Source: Erythroxylum novogranatense
Taxonomy: Eukaryota > Streptophyta > Magnoliopsida > Malpighiales > Erythroxylaceae
Direction: 5' to 3'
Length of the DNA: 64,000 nucleotides
NCBI GenBank assembly: GCA_029891385.1
Contig: CM057224.1
Span: forward strand, 27,421,005-27,485,004
Positions within the stretch are counted from its first letter, which is position 1; the number at the start of each line of letters is the position of its first letter. Below are positions 1 through 10,772 of this stretch, one piece after another. Made by a program: the position numbers and the translations under genes. A model generated the notes under the pieces. That model had not been told where the DNA came from, searched no databases, and saw only the letters and a program-made list of their open reading frames with translations.

Positions 1-3000
1 CAAGCGAAAATATTTTTTTACTCGGTTGGTGTCTGATTTTCCTACTGCCCCAACTGATTCAATCTCTACATTCTTCTTTCGAGTGGTTATGTGGCGAGCT
101 GCACCCTGAGAGACATGAAGATACAATATACAGGGTAAATGATAACAACCTTTTCCAAATGGAGGTACTAAGGACTAAAATGGCAAAAACACATTCCAAT
201 GTAGACACTCACAGCTGCTGAGGCATCTCTACTAAGCTGTGCAAGCTGCATTCCAAGGCTTTGTTGATTAGACATGAAATTTGGATGCCTGTTAGCTGAA
301 ATGGCTTGCCAATTCAGCATAGATCTCCACATACTTCGCTTAGCCAGTTTGAAGCCCTGCAAAGTAAAGCACAAGGACAGAAAGACATTCCATCAGTAAT
401 AGCATACTTTGTCATGTGCAGAATAATGTCAAAAGATGGGACACACGTCCACCCTCTATGCTTCACACCATGCAAACAATCTTAAGAATATATGCATCTA
501 CAACCTTGTTGCCTGTGGTGCTACAGATTATCATCTCAGAGATGGCCATAAGGTTCTCAGAGAAACCCATTATGTCATACTAACTACTATTTTTAATGAC
601 ACGGCTGTTTTTTTTTTTGGGGGTACTACCAGCAAACTTAGAGAAAAACAATTACCTTGTTTGTTGATGGAGAAGTAGGGATTTCTATGTTCAGTGAACA
701 ACTCTTCGGAAAAATCCCTTTTCCTATATCTCTGATAGCAGCAGTTATTAATGGTAAACAGATAGCAACTGCATCCTTAAAATCACTTTCCTTACTTTCA
801 TCCTTCTTCCTAGAATACATTGCAACCACAGAGAATTACTTATAATCAATTTCAGGAATTAGGAATTAACAAGAAGGTATCAAATTTACCAGTTCAAAGA
901 TATTGATAGAGATGGCACACCACATATCAATGCCTCTCTGGCTCCAGCAACAACGCCTGAGTAAAACCTGGAGTATTTTCAAGTGATAAGTACAGATTTA
1001 AACAGCTTCTCTAAGAGAATATCAAGCAATTGAAGTATTATTTGGAATTGTATGCCTAAGTTGGTAGGCTACTGTAAATTCAAAGAAGATGCAATTGAAA
1101 CAGTAAATAGGAATCTGCAAATTACTAACATGTGATGGCCACAGCTTGATCCCTGGTTAATTCCACTAATGACCTGAAAATCAAATTAAAGCAAGGGTTA
1201 GCTCTCTAGAAATTATTAACAATTTTAGTGTGTTCTTAGACATAACAATAAAAAAAAGGCTAACCAGCATTGGCTTTGACCAAGTAAACAATGCTCCAGA
1301 TAATGCCAATGAGACACAATCCACTGGAGTCCCTGAGCGACAAGTACCAATATAGAGGGCTATATTATAATCAATTGCAACTAAAAGGTATTATATGGCA
1401 ATGAAAAATTGAAGCTGGAATACAATTGCTGTAATATACAAGGAAAACATTAAAGGTAATCACCAATTAATAGCAAACAACATTGTCTTAAAAAGATGGT
1501 TAACCTCAAAATGCTTAGTGTTTCTATGCAGTTTTACAGCAGTAAAGTGAAAAACCGTAGTAATTTGAATACTACAGATCCATGGTAGGTTGGTCCATTC
1601 CCAAAGCTCAATTTCAAGTCCAGTAGCATCCACCATGTTGGTAGTAATTGTAAATAACTCTTGGCATTTTCAAGCAGGGGAGTTGAGAGACTACATAACT
1701 ATTTTCCCAGCTATATGCCCAACTCAGCTAATATAGACATACCTTTATGGTCACTAAGCCGGAATGGAGACTTTTCAGACTTTGGATGCATCAAAGCTCT
1801 CATGCCCTCTCACGCTCTTATGCTTGCTATAATATAGTTTGTAAAGGGTCCCTAAAACCAAAAGCTTCTTTCACTACTTCGCTTGCAACTATGAGGTCGA
1901 AAACAAAAAAACAGAATTGCGGGACCTGAAGACAAATTATGTGAACTATGTTGCAGTGACCTTGAAAGCATTGACCACTTTTAAGTGTGGTTATTCAGCC
2001 TCCATTTGGGCTAGTATCCAACACTCTTAGCCTCTACTATCATGAATCAAATTGGAACAAAATATTGGAATGGGCTGATCATAAATTCAGATCAATGGAG
2101 AAAGATAGAGTCTGCTTAAGCCTCAGCTTCAACAATACAGTCTACTCCATTTGGGGAGAAACAAATCAGAGAGTTTTTAACAAAATCAGCACAGATAAGC
2201 ATCTCTTAGCCCACAAGTTACATTGTTGGATACGAGAAACATTGTTAGCTCATTACATGCAAGAAGAACTGAGTTTTTTCTGTAGAAGACAATGGAATCT
2301 CTGAAATTTGTTTTTTTTTTAAGAAATGTTATAAAAGCCTTGTTTTCATTCTTGCTTAATCCACCTTCGTGGCTTAATGAATGAATTCTTTATCTTTAAA
2401 AAAATTCAATTTAATATCAAATTTTGACTCTACCTGAAACTTCGAAAGCTGTGGCACCACCAACATCAGCAGAAGTTACGGCAACTGTTTCCCGTAGAGT
2501 CAAGGAATGACCTGCTACTGATTTGTCCCTAGACAAACCAATTCACAAACTAAAAAAATCGCAAAAAGTTTTCAATTTTAAAGGAGGGGACGACGTAGTG
2601 GCCATATAGACCCGTGTGGAATTCAATTTAAGGCAAAACAAATAACATAATGCACGAGGACATAAGATGAGAACCCATATATCCAAGCTTGGCATCCTAT
2701 CCACAACACGACAAGACACCATGATTAAACTCAACACTTGAGCAAAAACCAGCTTACCCAAGTAAAACATAAAAGCTGTATAGTCAGAGAAAACCCAGAG
2801 AAGCACAAAAAGAAAACGTTTAAAAATTATCCAAATAAGATAACACAGTTAGATTACTGACAAGTAACAGAACAAAATACAGTGAAAAGAAGAACCTACG
2901 ATTGAGGAGCACAGACATGGACATTGTAGAGGCCTTCGCGAACCAAAGCTTCAACAAGAAAGACTAAACCAGGGGACTCAATCCCATCACCGTTGGTGAC

Positions 3001-3183
3001 CAAAATAATAGGCTTTGATGAATCTTCTGTGTCCACAGAGTTTTCAACAGAGGTAGAAGTAGATTGCTCTATGGATTTATCATTCGAGTCACTTGATGGG
3101 TTCCCTTCTTTTCTACTTAACAATACTTCCTGAAGATTAGAAACCAACCCAGGAGGCAAAAAGTTGTCCTTCACAGAAGTCAT
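1..3183 (-). CDS. SurE-like 5'-nucleotidase/acid phosphatase, 3' end beyond window
   Basis: Plant homologue of bacterial SurE, a metal-dependent phosphatase of nucleoside monophosphates. Exons read on the minus strand: 3183-2900, 2528-2434, 1332-1265, 1173-1130, 967-890, 809-656, 356-213 and 105 to beyond base 1. Every junction is GT-AG and the phases join. Start ATG at 3183-3181 gives MTSVKDNFLPPG, the usual plant SurE start; an in-frame upstream ATG at 3201 exists but looks like leader. Visible motifs: VTNGDGIESPG (family NDDG metal site), DKSVAGHS, GTPVDCVSLALSGALF, VISGINQGSSCGHH (metal-binding Asn), FYSGVVAGAREAL, KKDESKESDFKDAV and the C-terminal NVEIESVG. Intron 2 (1333-2433) holds a LINE fragment. 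The domain is complete as far as seen; the last part of the protein lies outside. Family assignment is firm; the exact substrate is not known. Confidence 0.93.
1740..2408 (+). mobile_element. LINE (L1-type) 3' fragment in SurE intron 2
   Basis: Plus-strand translations carry the C-terminal end of a plant LINE reverse transcriptase. In one frame near 1930-1980 is LCELCCSDLESIDHF, the Cys/His zinc-binding segment (zf-RVT) that follows the RT domain. In another frame at 1987-2304 is NTVYSIWGETNQRVFN, the usual tail of that domain. The reading frame is broken by shifts and a stop (about 1927), so it is dead. A short A-rich tail at 2395-2406 fits a LINE 3' end. It lies antisense to the host gene, inside intron 2. 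The 5' boundary is approximate and I did not identify a target duplication. Confidence 0.72.
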
Positions 3184-3381
3184 TTCTATGAAACCCAACA
3201 AATCCTACAGAAAATACACAAAACACACAGAGACGATAAGGCTTTTGGATGAAGAATCAAAACCCTAGAGAGAAGGATAGAGTAGAGGCAAAAGGTGGGT
3301 AATAAGGAGCTAAAATGAAAAGGGAGATAAATGGATAGCCCGGGTCTAACGGGGTTAGGCTTGAAATTGAAAGGAAGGAGC

Positions 3382-3405
3382 AGAGAGAGAGAGAGAGAGA
3401 GAGAG
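3382..3405. repeat. (GA)n microsatellite in SurE 5' leader/promoter
   Basis: About twelve uninterrupted GA dinucleotides lie some 200 bp upstream of the SurE start codon; on the coding strand this is a CT/TC tract. Pyrimidine tracts of this kind are common in plant core promoters and 5' leaders. Whether it is transcribed cannot be told from sequence alone. Confidence 0.9.
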
Positions 3406-3499
3406 CGCACTTGAGTTTCAATGGTGATGATTAAAGAGAGGAGAGAAAGAACAGGTTTTGTGTAATAAAGATTCAAACTTGGAAAAGGGAAGTTTGTTT

Positions 3500-4605
3500 T
3501 GATTAAGCCTTTGGGCTGTGCCTTTTCAAGTAAACCAAGTACATGGCGAGTTTAAAGATTGAATCTTTAATTGTTTTTCTAAGGTTTGTGTTACTTTCGC
3601 CTTGTAACATACGTGACTACCATGATTCATGTTTGGTAATAACCATCATCTTATGTAATCTAATATGATATCAGATGCATCCTTAACATGCAATGCATGT
3701 ATAGAAATTTATGTTATTTTTAGGTTTACATGTGATCCCCAGTCTACATCAATAATGTCCCACCCAATTTAATTAAATAAGATGAAACGTTTTGAAAAAT
3801 GTATTGCAATGAGTGAAAAGGTCTGTCATGGTTGGATGGTCTTGGAATTTCTAACATTACAGGTTAAGGTTATTCTTTTGTCGCTTCAATATCTAATCAA
3901 GATAGCAGAAAATGGAATAAACAAGTATTAAAAGGTCTTGTCCTTTGTGTAAGATGAAGATATTGCCATATGCCTTGCATTAATCTCTCTTTTACCAGTT
4001 TGTCTTCACCCTCCAAGTGTCCGATTTGAAGATATTTAAAAGCCTTACCTCAATCAAGCAGCAAGTTAAGCCATAAACTTTGAAAAACTATACATGTGAT
4101 TTTGACCGAATGTGAGATGATTTACTTTTACTTTTACTTATTTTTATAAAAAAACAAAAAACGGAACAATGAGTTGAGCAAGTCCCACAATCGGCCCTTG
4201 GTCCACCTTCATAAGGGCCCTCTCAAGACTTTTGTATGCACACTCATTTCTGCATAATATTGTTGACATTAATTAATGACTATGTCAAAGAAGTTGGAGA
4301 GATAATTGTCTTTTCAGCTTCCAAATTTAACGTTTACTTTTTAATGTTGATATATTTATAAGTTTCTTTTAAGTATGTATTTTTATCTTCTAATTTTTTA
4401 AATTTTGATCAGTATATGAATCTAACATACTCCACTCAAGAATTGACACCAAATAATCTTCATGAATCTAACTTTTGGGTGATAATTTTAAAAAAAATTG
4501 TTTATTTTTTATATGTATTTTTTGGCTTACTAAATAATTGAGCATATCATTATTAATTTGTCTCCTTAGACAAAATTTGCTCATGCATACAATATTTGGC
4601 AATGT
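3500..4605. other. Intergenic, no gene seen
   Basis: AT-rich spacer between the SurE promoter and the CACTA element. I see no coding frame with recognisable motifs, no RNA gene and no convincing terminal repeats. Confidence 0.6.
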
Positions 4606-4608
4606 TTA

Positions 4609-6102
4609 CACTACAAGAAAAATATAATTTAGCGACAGAATTTGTACATATTCCGTTAGTAAGCTTATTTATCGACGGAATTTATTGACAGAAAAAGGCG
4701 TCAGAGATATGACCGTTAGTAAATTTAAGGATGGAAATTTTTTATTGGTAAATTTACTGACGGAATTACTGACGGTAAAAATTTCCGTCGGTAAATTTAC
4801 CGACGATTATTTGTTTAAACAGTAAATTCTTTTGTCAGAAAATTACTAACGGATTTTGTAATTTCGTCAGTAAGTAGCGACGAAATTTTTTCCGTCGGTA
4901 AATCCAATATATTTTACCGAAAAATTTTTTTCTGTCGGTAAATTTGCTGAAAACTATTTTTTAAAATTTACCTGCAAAGTGTTTAGTTTCTCTAGAAGCC
5001 ACCATGGAGAGAACTTCATTACTTCAAGTAAAAGAATTAAAATATTGAAATTCATACTAAAACAAAACTGAAAATAAAAAACTGAAATTATTTTTTCAAA
5101 TAACAAACATTTCATCAAACACCTTACATGCATCAGAAATTTATCTCAGCATCACAACTAAAATCACGTCTTGTCCCTTCTATCACTAACATTTATACCT
5201 TAAAGTTATTTTCCAATAATAAAATACCCAAATAAACGAAAGTAATAAATACTCAAATTATCTTTCATCTAATATAAGAAAAAACACATGACAGTAGTTG
5301 CAAAAATATCTCTACCAAAGGACACGATGATAATAGCCGGAGCAGATAATGCTGTCGAGTAGAAAAGGAATCCACAACAGAGAAATGGGCTTTAAGAAAA
5401 CCGAAGAGAAGATGTAGGAAGAAGGAAGAAGAAAACACAAGTGGGAAGGAGAAGTTGCTTGAGTTTTTATTTAAAAAGAATTTACCAACGGAATTACCAA
5501 CAAAAATTTTCGTAAGTAAACTTTAAAAAATTTTATACCGACAATAATTCTCGCCTTTTTACCGACGGAAAAAAAAAATTCCGTCGCTAAATCCATTTAC
5601 CAACGGAAGTTACCTACGGAATTTTCCGTAGGTAAACTGAAATTTTTTTATTTCGCCAAAAATTTCCTCCATTTTTAGCAACAGTATATGTTTTCCATCA
5701 CTACGTTCTAACGGTATATTTTCGGTCGATAATTTTTCGTTGCTAAATTATAGTGATTACCGATGGCCATATTTTTCTTCACTAACGTCCGTTGTAAATT
5801 TTATCGCGACAAATTCCCTCCAAACATAGTGACGAGTATTAGTGCTAATTTCTAACTGTAAATTTTTGTCAGTATTTTTTCGTTGCTAAATTATAGTGAT
5901 TACCGACGGTCATATTGTTTCGTCGCTAACGTCCGTTGCAAATTTTATCGCAACAAATTCCCTCCAAATTTAGCGACGAGTATTAGTACCGTCGCTTAAT
6001 CACTCAATTTTAGCGACGAAAATATGCTTTCCGTCGCTAATTTCCAATAGAAATTTTTTCGTTGCTAAGTTTTCGTCATTAATCTACATTTTTCTTGTAG
6101 TG
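4609..6102. mobile_element. Non-autonomous CACTA (EnSpm/CMC) element, copy A
   Basis: Begins CACTACAAGAAAAAT and ends ATTTTTCTTGTAGTG, so the terminal inverted repeats are intact. The 3-bp sequence TTA lies on both sides (4606-4608 and 6103-6105), the target duplication length expected of CACTA elements. Both subterminal zones are packed with variants of 'ccgtcggtaaattt' and 'tagcgacggaa' in both orientations, the usual transposase-binding repeats. There is no transposase frame, so it would depend on an autonomous partner. The central 5000-5480 part matches, in reverse complement, the centre of the element at 48068-49093. Confidence 0.92.
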
Positions 6103-6105
6103 TTA

Positions 6106-6849
6106 TGTGGATATAATATTCTTACTCTCAAGTTTTTTTTTTAATCTGTATATATAATAGATGTGTGAACAAACACACATATAAAAACATTTTAAGACCT
6201 TGTTTGGTAAACAACGAATTGTCCATTTTTTGTGGATTAAAAGGTTTTAACTATTTGACATAAGTTGATGGACATGTTTAGTAATCAACTAATTGGATTG
6301 GCTGATAAAACCCAGCTGATTTAAAAAAAACTATTAGGTTGGAGTGTTTTGCTCTTCAGATAAAAATTGTGCAATAATGACGATTGTGCTCATTGGCTCA
6401 CTCTTTACTCTCTCGTCTTCAGTAATCTCATTTTCTCCGTTTTAGGCTTCCAGCTCTCCACTGTCAGTGACAGTTCAACTCTCCAATATCAGCCACCAAT
6501 CCCACCTTGTTGTTTCTAAGCTCACATGCAATGTCTCGTTGTTTTACATTTCCTCCTCTAGGATATGAAAAGAAGGCTACAATTGATGATACTGACTTGT
6601 TGGCAAAGGTTGAAATATCAACCTCTAGTATATGAAAAGAAGGCAAAAGTTGCCATGAAATTCTCTAGTCAATTCATTCTCTAATCATGACTATATAGTC
6701 CTATAAGCAATAGAAAATGAGAAAATGTTTGTTTCATTTATTTTATTCTTTCTTTCATTTTGATTGAAAACTTAAAAACAAGCAAGAAACAAACCAACAA
6801 AGAGCACATATGCATATAAAAAGAAATGCGAAGATGTAAAGAAAAGAAA
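6106..6849. other. Intergenic, no gene seen
   Basis: AT-rich sequence with short open frames lacking motifs. It contains 'ccttgtttggtaaac' near 6195, a phrase frequent in small DNA transposons, but I found no partner inverted repeat. Confidence 0.45.
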
Positions 6850-7517
6850 TTTACTTCCTTTGGGTTGCCTCCCAAGAAGCGCCTTTGTTTAGGGTCAATA
6901 ACTTGACTCCTTTTTCTCCTCACGTGATGAAATTGTGATCTTCAAACTTTACAGTTAGCGCCACTTCCACACGAGGTAGTTTTGATAAGGTCTTAGTTGA
7001 TCATTATTCTCATTCAGCGTCTTCCCTATCCTTAAATTCCCAATCTTGATTGAGTCCATACGTTTTTGAAATATTTTGAACGTCCCTTCACCTTTTTCTT
7101 CATCATTTAATTCTTCCAATCTGTTATGTAAAGGTAAAGAGTTAGTCTAAAAAATAATTATGGACTCAGTTCTTACCTCCGAGCTAAAAGATATAGCTTT
7201 TTTGCCTCGAGCTCCTTCATAACTTCTTCGACACAAGCAATTCCTTGAGTATTGCTCTAAAAATTCTTAAGCTCCTCGTCACTCTGTAAAGTTTCTGTCC
7301 AAACGTCCATTGGGTACACCTCGGGTTGATATGGCTGCTCCTCTTCACTTGTAGTTCCAGATGATTAATATCTCCCCATTAAGGCAATCCATCTTGTTGG
7401 AATTGCAGAGCGCCCTGTCAGATTGCTATACACCTTGCTAAAATAGTTGTAACATATTCTGTTGGAACTACTGCAATCCTATTGAATTTGAAGATTGTTA
7501 GCAATCATAACATTCAT
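6850..7517 (-). mobile_element. Athila/Tat-like Ty3-gypsy remnant, left part
   Basis: Decayed gag/pol spacer of a minus-strand gypsy element. The phrase 'gggttgcctcccaagaagcg' near 6858 has a diverged counterpart near 46410, where it lies next to a recognisable Athila-like protease. The minus-strand frame around 7200-7380 is acidic and proline-rich without clear domains. The remnant is interrupted at 7517 by the Tekay insertion and resumes at 20411, ending in a tRNA-Asp-type primer site at 20729-20746. Confidence 0.45.
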
Positions 7518-9867
7518 TGTAGCGCCCCCTTACCGTATAGTATACACCGGGACGCCCGTAGGTTGTACCGATGCATAACCTACGATGAGGGTGCACTACG
7601 ATTCGATCATTTCTCTATACCTCATGGCATCAATATAAAAAAGCAGTAATATCGAAATCACTAAATTTTTAAAAACCATTAAGCCTTTCTCATCTCAATA
7701 ATATCCATCAAAATATAGACAAGTCTATCAGTTCCCTACAGTCTAAGTACAACAAAAAAAAAAGGAAACTGATACAAAAGTCTATACTAAGTCATCCCCA
7801 AAAATCCAATCCCAGCTGACCAACCTATGAGCCATAGCTTCTCTCGCCAGAACGCTCACGCAGTAGGAGAAGAAACTCTGGAGCTAGGAGTCTAATCTAT
7901 CAGTCCTGAAAAACAATATGCAATTTTGGATGAGTTTGCGAACTCAATGAGAAACCATCATCGATGGTTCACTCAATTCATGCATTACGCAAATTGCGTA
8001 CAGTACAATACAGTAATAGTTAAAATATCAGATAGCAATTCACAGCACACAGAACATTTCGCAATTCAGTTATCACAATTGTATAATGCGATACACATGT
8101 GACTCTTTTCCAGTTATTTCAAGGTTGTGATCGAAGCTGATTCAATGATGCTTTCAATGGACGCGTCAGGGAGTAGGAGAGCCCTCAAGCAGGATACACT
8201 AACTCCCCTCGAGCTGGAAGCTCGGTTCAATAATAGTATTAGAGCTTAAAGCTCTTTTCAGTAACAGTAGCGTCTCATGTCACAACGTCCATTATCTGTT
8301 CATGCAATTATGCATGTTATGCATATGTCCGATAATTCACAGTCATATGGCTATAAGCCCATTTAAACACCGTTTCCCATGATCACATATCAGTGAAATC
8401 CAATTCATCAAAACATGCATCTCAATCCTAATCATTCATATTAGCAAACAGTTCACGTAGAGCATTTAGCACATCAGAAATTGAGGAACCAACTAGGTTA
8501 CTCAACTGTAACTTCCGAGCTACTGCTTGGAAGTCTCAGCAATGTCCGTGGAATGACGATCCAACGGTGCCTCTATAACAGTAGAATAATTTCCCATTAC
8601 TAGATGCTCAATTTAAAACAATTCAGTGATGCATATGTCTTAATTGAAAATATATATAATGCACATTCATGATTTTCCGACTCTAAAACCCAATTCTGCA
8701 ATCTCTTGTCTCAATAAAAAATTGACTATTCACTAGGTCAATATCACTCATTAATTTCATAAGTCTCCAATTTAAACTCCCATAGACATAATAAAATTCT
8801 TAGGTCACAATAGGAACTATAATCGACTCTCTTTCTATGATTGAGAACTCGCTAATAAAATTTGAACTCTTATTCTTTACCTTAATCGTAGACCTCTTTC
8901 TCTAGTCCATCACGAATCCGGAATAAACTCAATTGGAGGTCTATACCAAAAGTTATACCCTAAAAACCAAGTTAATTCCATTCAAAATTCTCGCCCTTCG
9001 CCGCGACGTATGACCTTTCGTCGTGACGTACGGGTCGCTCGCCACTCGTCGCGACGTCTCACTCGTCACTCGTCGCGACGTACGCTTGCCGCGGCGTACG
9101 CTTATTCCTACGTCGCGACGTACAACTCACTGCTCGTCGTGATGTCTAATTATTTCTACGTCGCGACGTGCGAACCCTGGTTCGTCTTCTCCGATCGACT
9201 TTCATTCTTTCTCTCTCTAAAAACCATCATTAAACACCCTAAACTACTCGATCTTTTACCACAAATGCCATAAATGCATCTAACAACAATAATAAACAAC
9301 ATTAAAGCCATTAAACTTACCAAATCGAAGATCAATCCGTAAACCCTAAATCTCCCAAAAATCTCTCAAACTCTAACACCCACGGTAATCTTTCAAAGCC
9401 AAGCCAAACATCATCTTCACCAAGCTTTTTAGATGATCTCCAACCACAATGAAAGGAAAAACAAGCAAAATCTCCAAAAGGGAAGGATCAACGTCACCAA
9501 CGAGAAGAGGAAGAAGATTTGAGTCGTAAGAGAAGATGTCTTCCAATTTTTCAAACATAAGATATATATATATATAGGGTTGATTTAAACCTATAGATCA
9601 TAGTCCTCTAATTCATAAATTTCCAGTCTCTAAATTTCAATGGCTCATCATAAAAATTCCTAAACTCACAAATCAAAAATTTCCATGCTATTTACTCATC
9701 AATTTCGGGGCCAGAATCTAATCCATCAGTCTTTAAGTCAATTTCTCGGTCTGGACCCATAACTCTAAAAATTCTAGAAAAATTCATATAAATCCTCAAA
9801 AATATAAGACACTCGAGCCTATACTCCAATTTAAATTCTCGGATCTCTAAAAGTCAATTCTCACTCC
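7518..9867 (-). repeat. LTR A of Tekay tandem, truncated at its U3 end
   Basis: Nearly identical to LTR B over its length. The last part present in LTR B (about 265 bp ending at GATGTTACA) is missing: the sequence passes at 'tcc' (9865-9867) straight into integrase-coding sequence. A TATATATATATA run at 9562-9576 is the likely TATA box on the minus strand. A CpG-rich tract at 9002-9172 carries four copies of 'cgtcgcgacgt' (9047, 9071, 9111, 9159). Confidence 0.92.
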
Positions 9868-10772
9868 ATGGTAATCCGTTCCCATTTCCACTCTGGAATA
9901 GGCAACGAATGCAATTTTACCCACTAGAGCACGGTACTCACTTTTAACCTTCGCCGCACGTCAAACACCGAGAAACAAACTCTGCCACCTGCCTCTTCAT
10001 GCCTGGCCACCAGAAATGCAACTTGAGCGTGCGATACATCTTGGTAGTACCAGGATGCATAGCATACGCGGCCACGTGTGCCTCCTCCAGAATCTCACAT
10101 CTCAAATCATCTACATCAGGCACACACAGTCTCTGTCCCATCCACAATGTCCCATCTCTCAGCTCAAAATCGGCAGTCAAATCAGACCTTACTCTATCCA
10201 TCAATCTCACCAACACCGAATCCCGATCCTGAACTCTCCTGATCCTGTCCTGCAACATCGGCCTAAGCCTCAAAGTAACGATCAGAGCTCCATCCTGTCC
10301 CAAATCCATCTGCACATTAAGAGCTCTCAACTGAATCAAACACGGTAATCTCGAAACCTGAATCTAAGCTGCACTACCATGAGATCTCCTACTCAATGCA
10401 TCTGCCACCATATTGGCCTTCCCTGGGTGATACTCAATCGTGCAGTCATAATCCTTCAGTAACTCAATCCATCTCCTCTGCCTCAGATTCAGCTCTCGCT
10501 AACTCAACAAATATTTCAAATTCTTATGGTCAGTGAAGATCTGGAACGTCTCCCCATACAAATAATGTCTCCAGATCTTCAGAGAAAAAATCACTGCTGC
10601 TAACTCCAAATCGTGCACTGGATAGTTCACCTCATGAGATCTCAACTGTCTCGAGCCATAAGCTATCACTCTGCCATGCTGCATCAATACACATCCTAGT
10701 CCCTGATGCGAAGCATCACTGTACACCACATAGCCTCCAAGCACGGAAGGATGCTTAATACCGCAAGATGAG

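Noticed and set aside
436..678. 80-aa plus-strand frame
   Set aside because: Overlaps an intron and exon of the minus-strand SurE gene.
6190..6320. MITE-like 'ccttgtttggtaaac' start
   Set aside because: No matching inverted end or target duplication found.
9010..9273. Arg/Ser/His-rich open frame in LTR A
   Set aside because: It is the translation of the CpG palindrome array; the equivalent frame in LTR B is broken differently and there is no family motif.
9999..10348. Plus-strand open frames over the integrase region
   Set aside because: Shadows of the minus-strand pol frame; repeated at 17135-17548 for the same reason.
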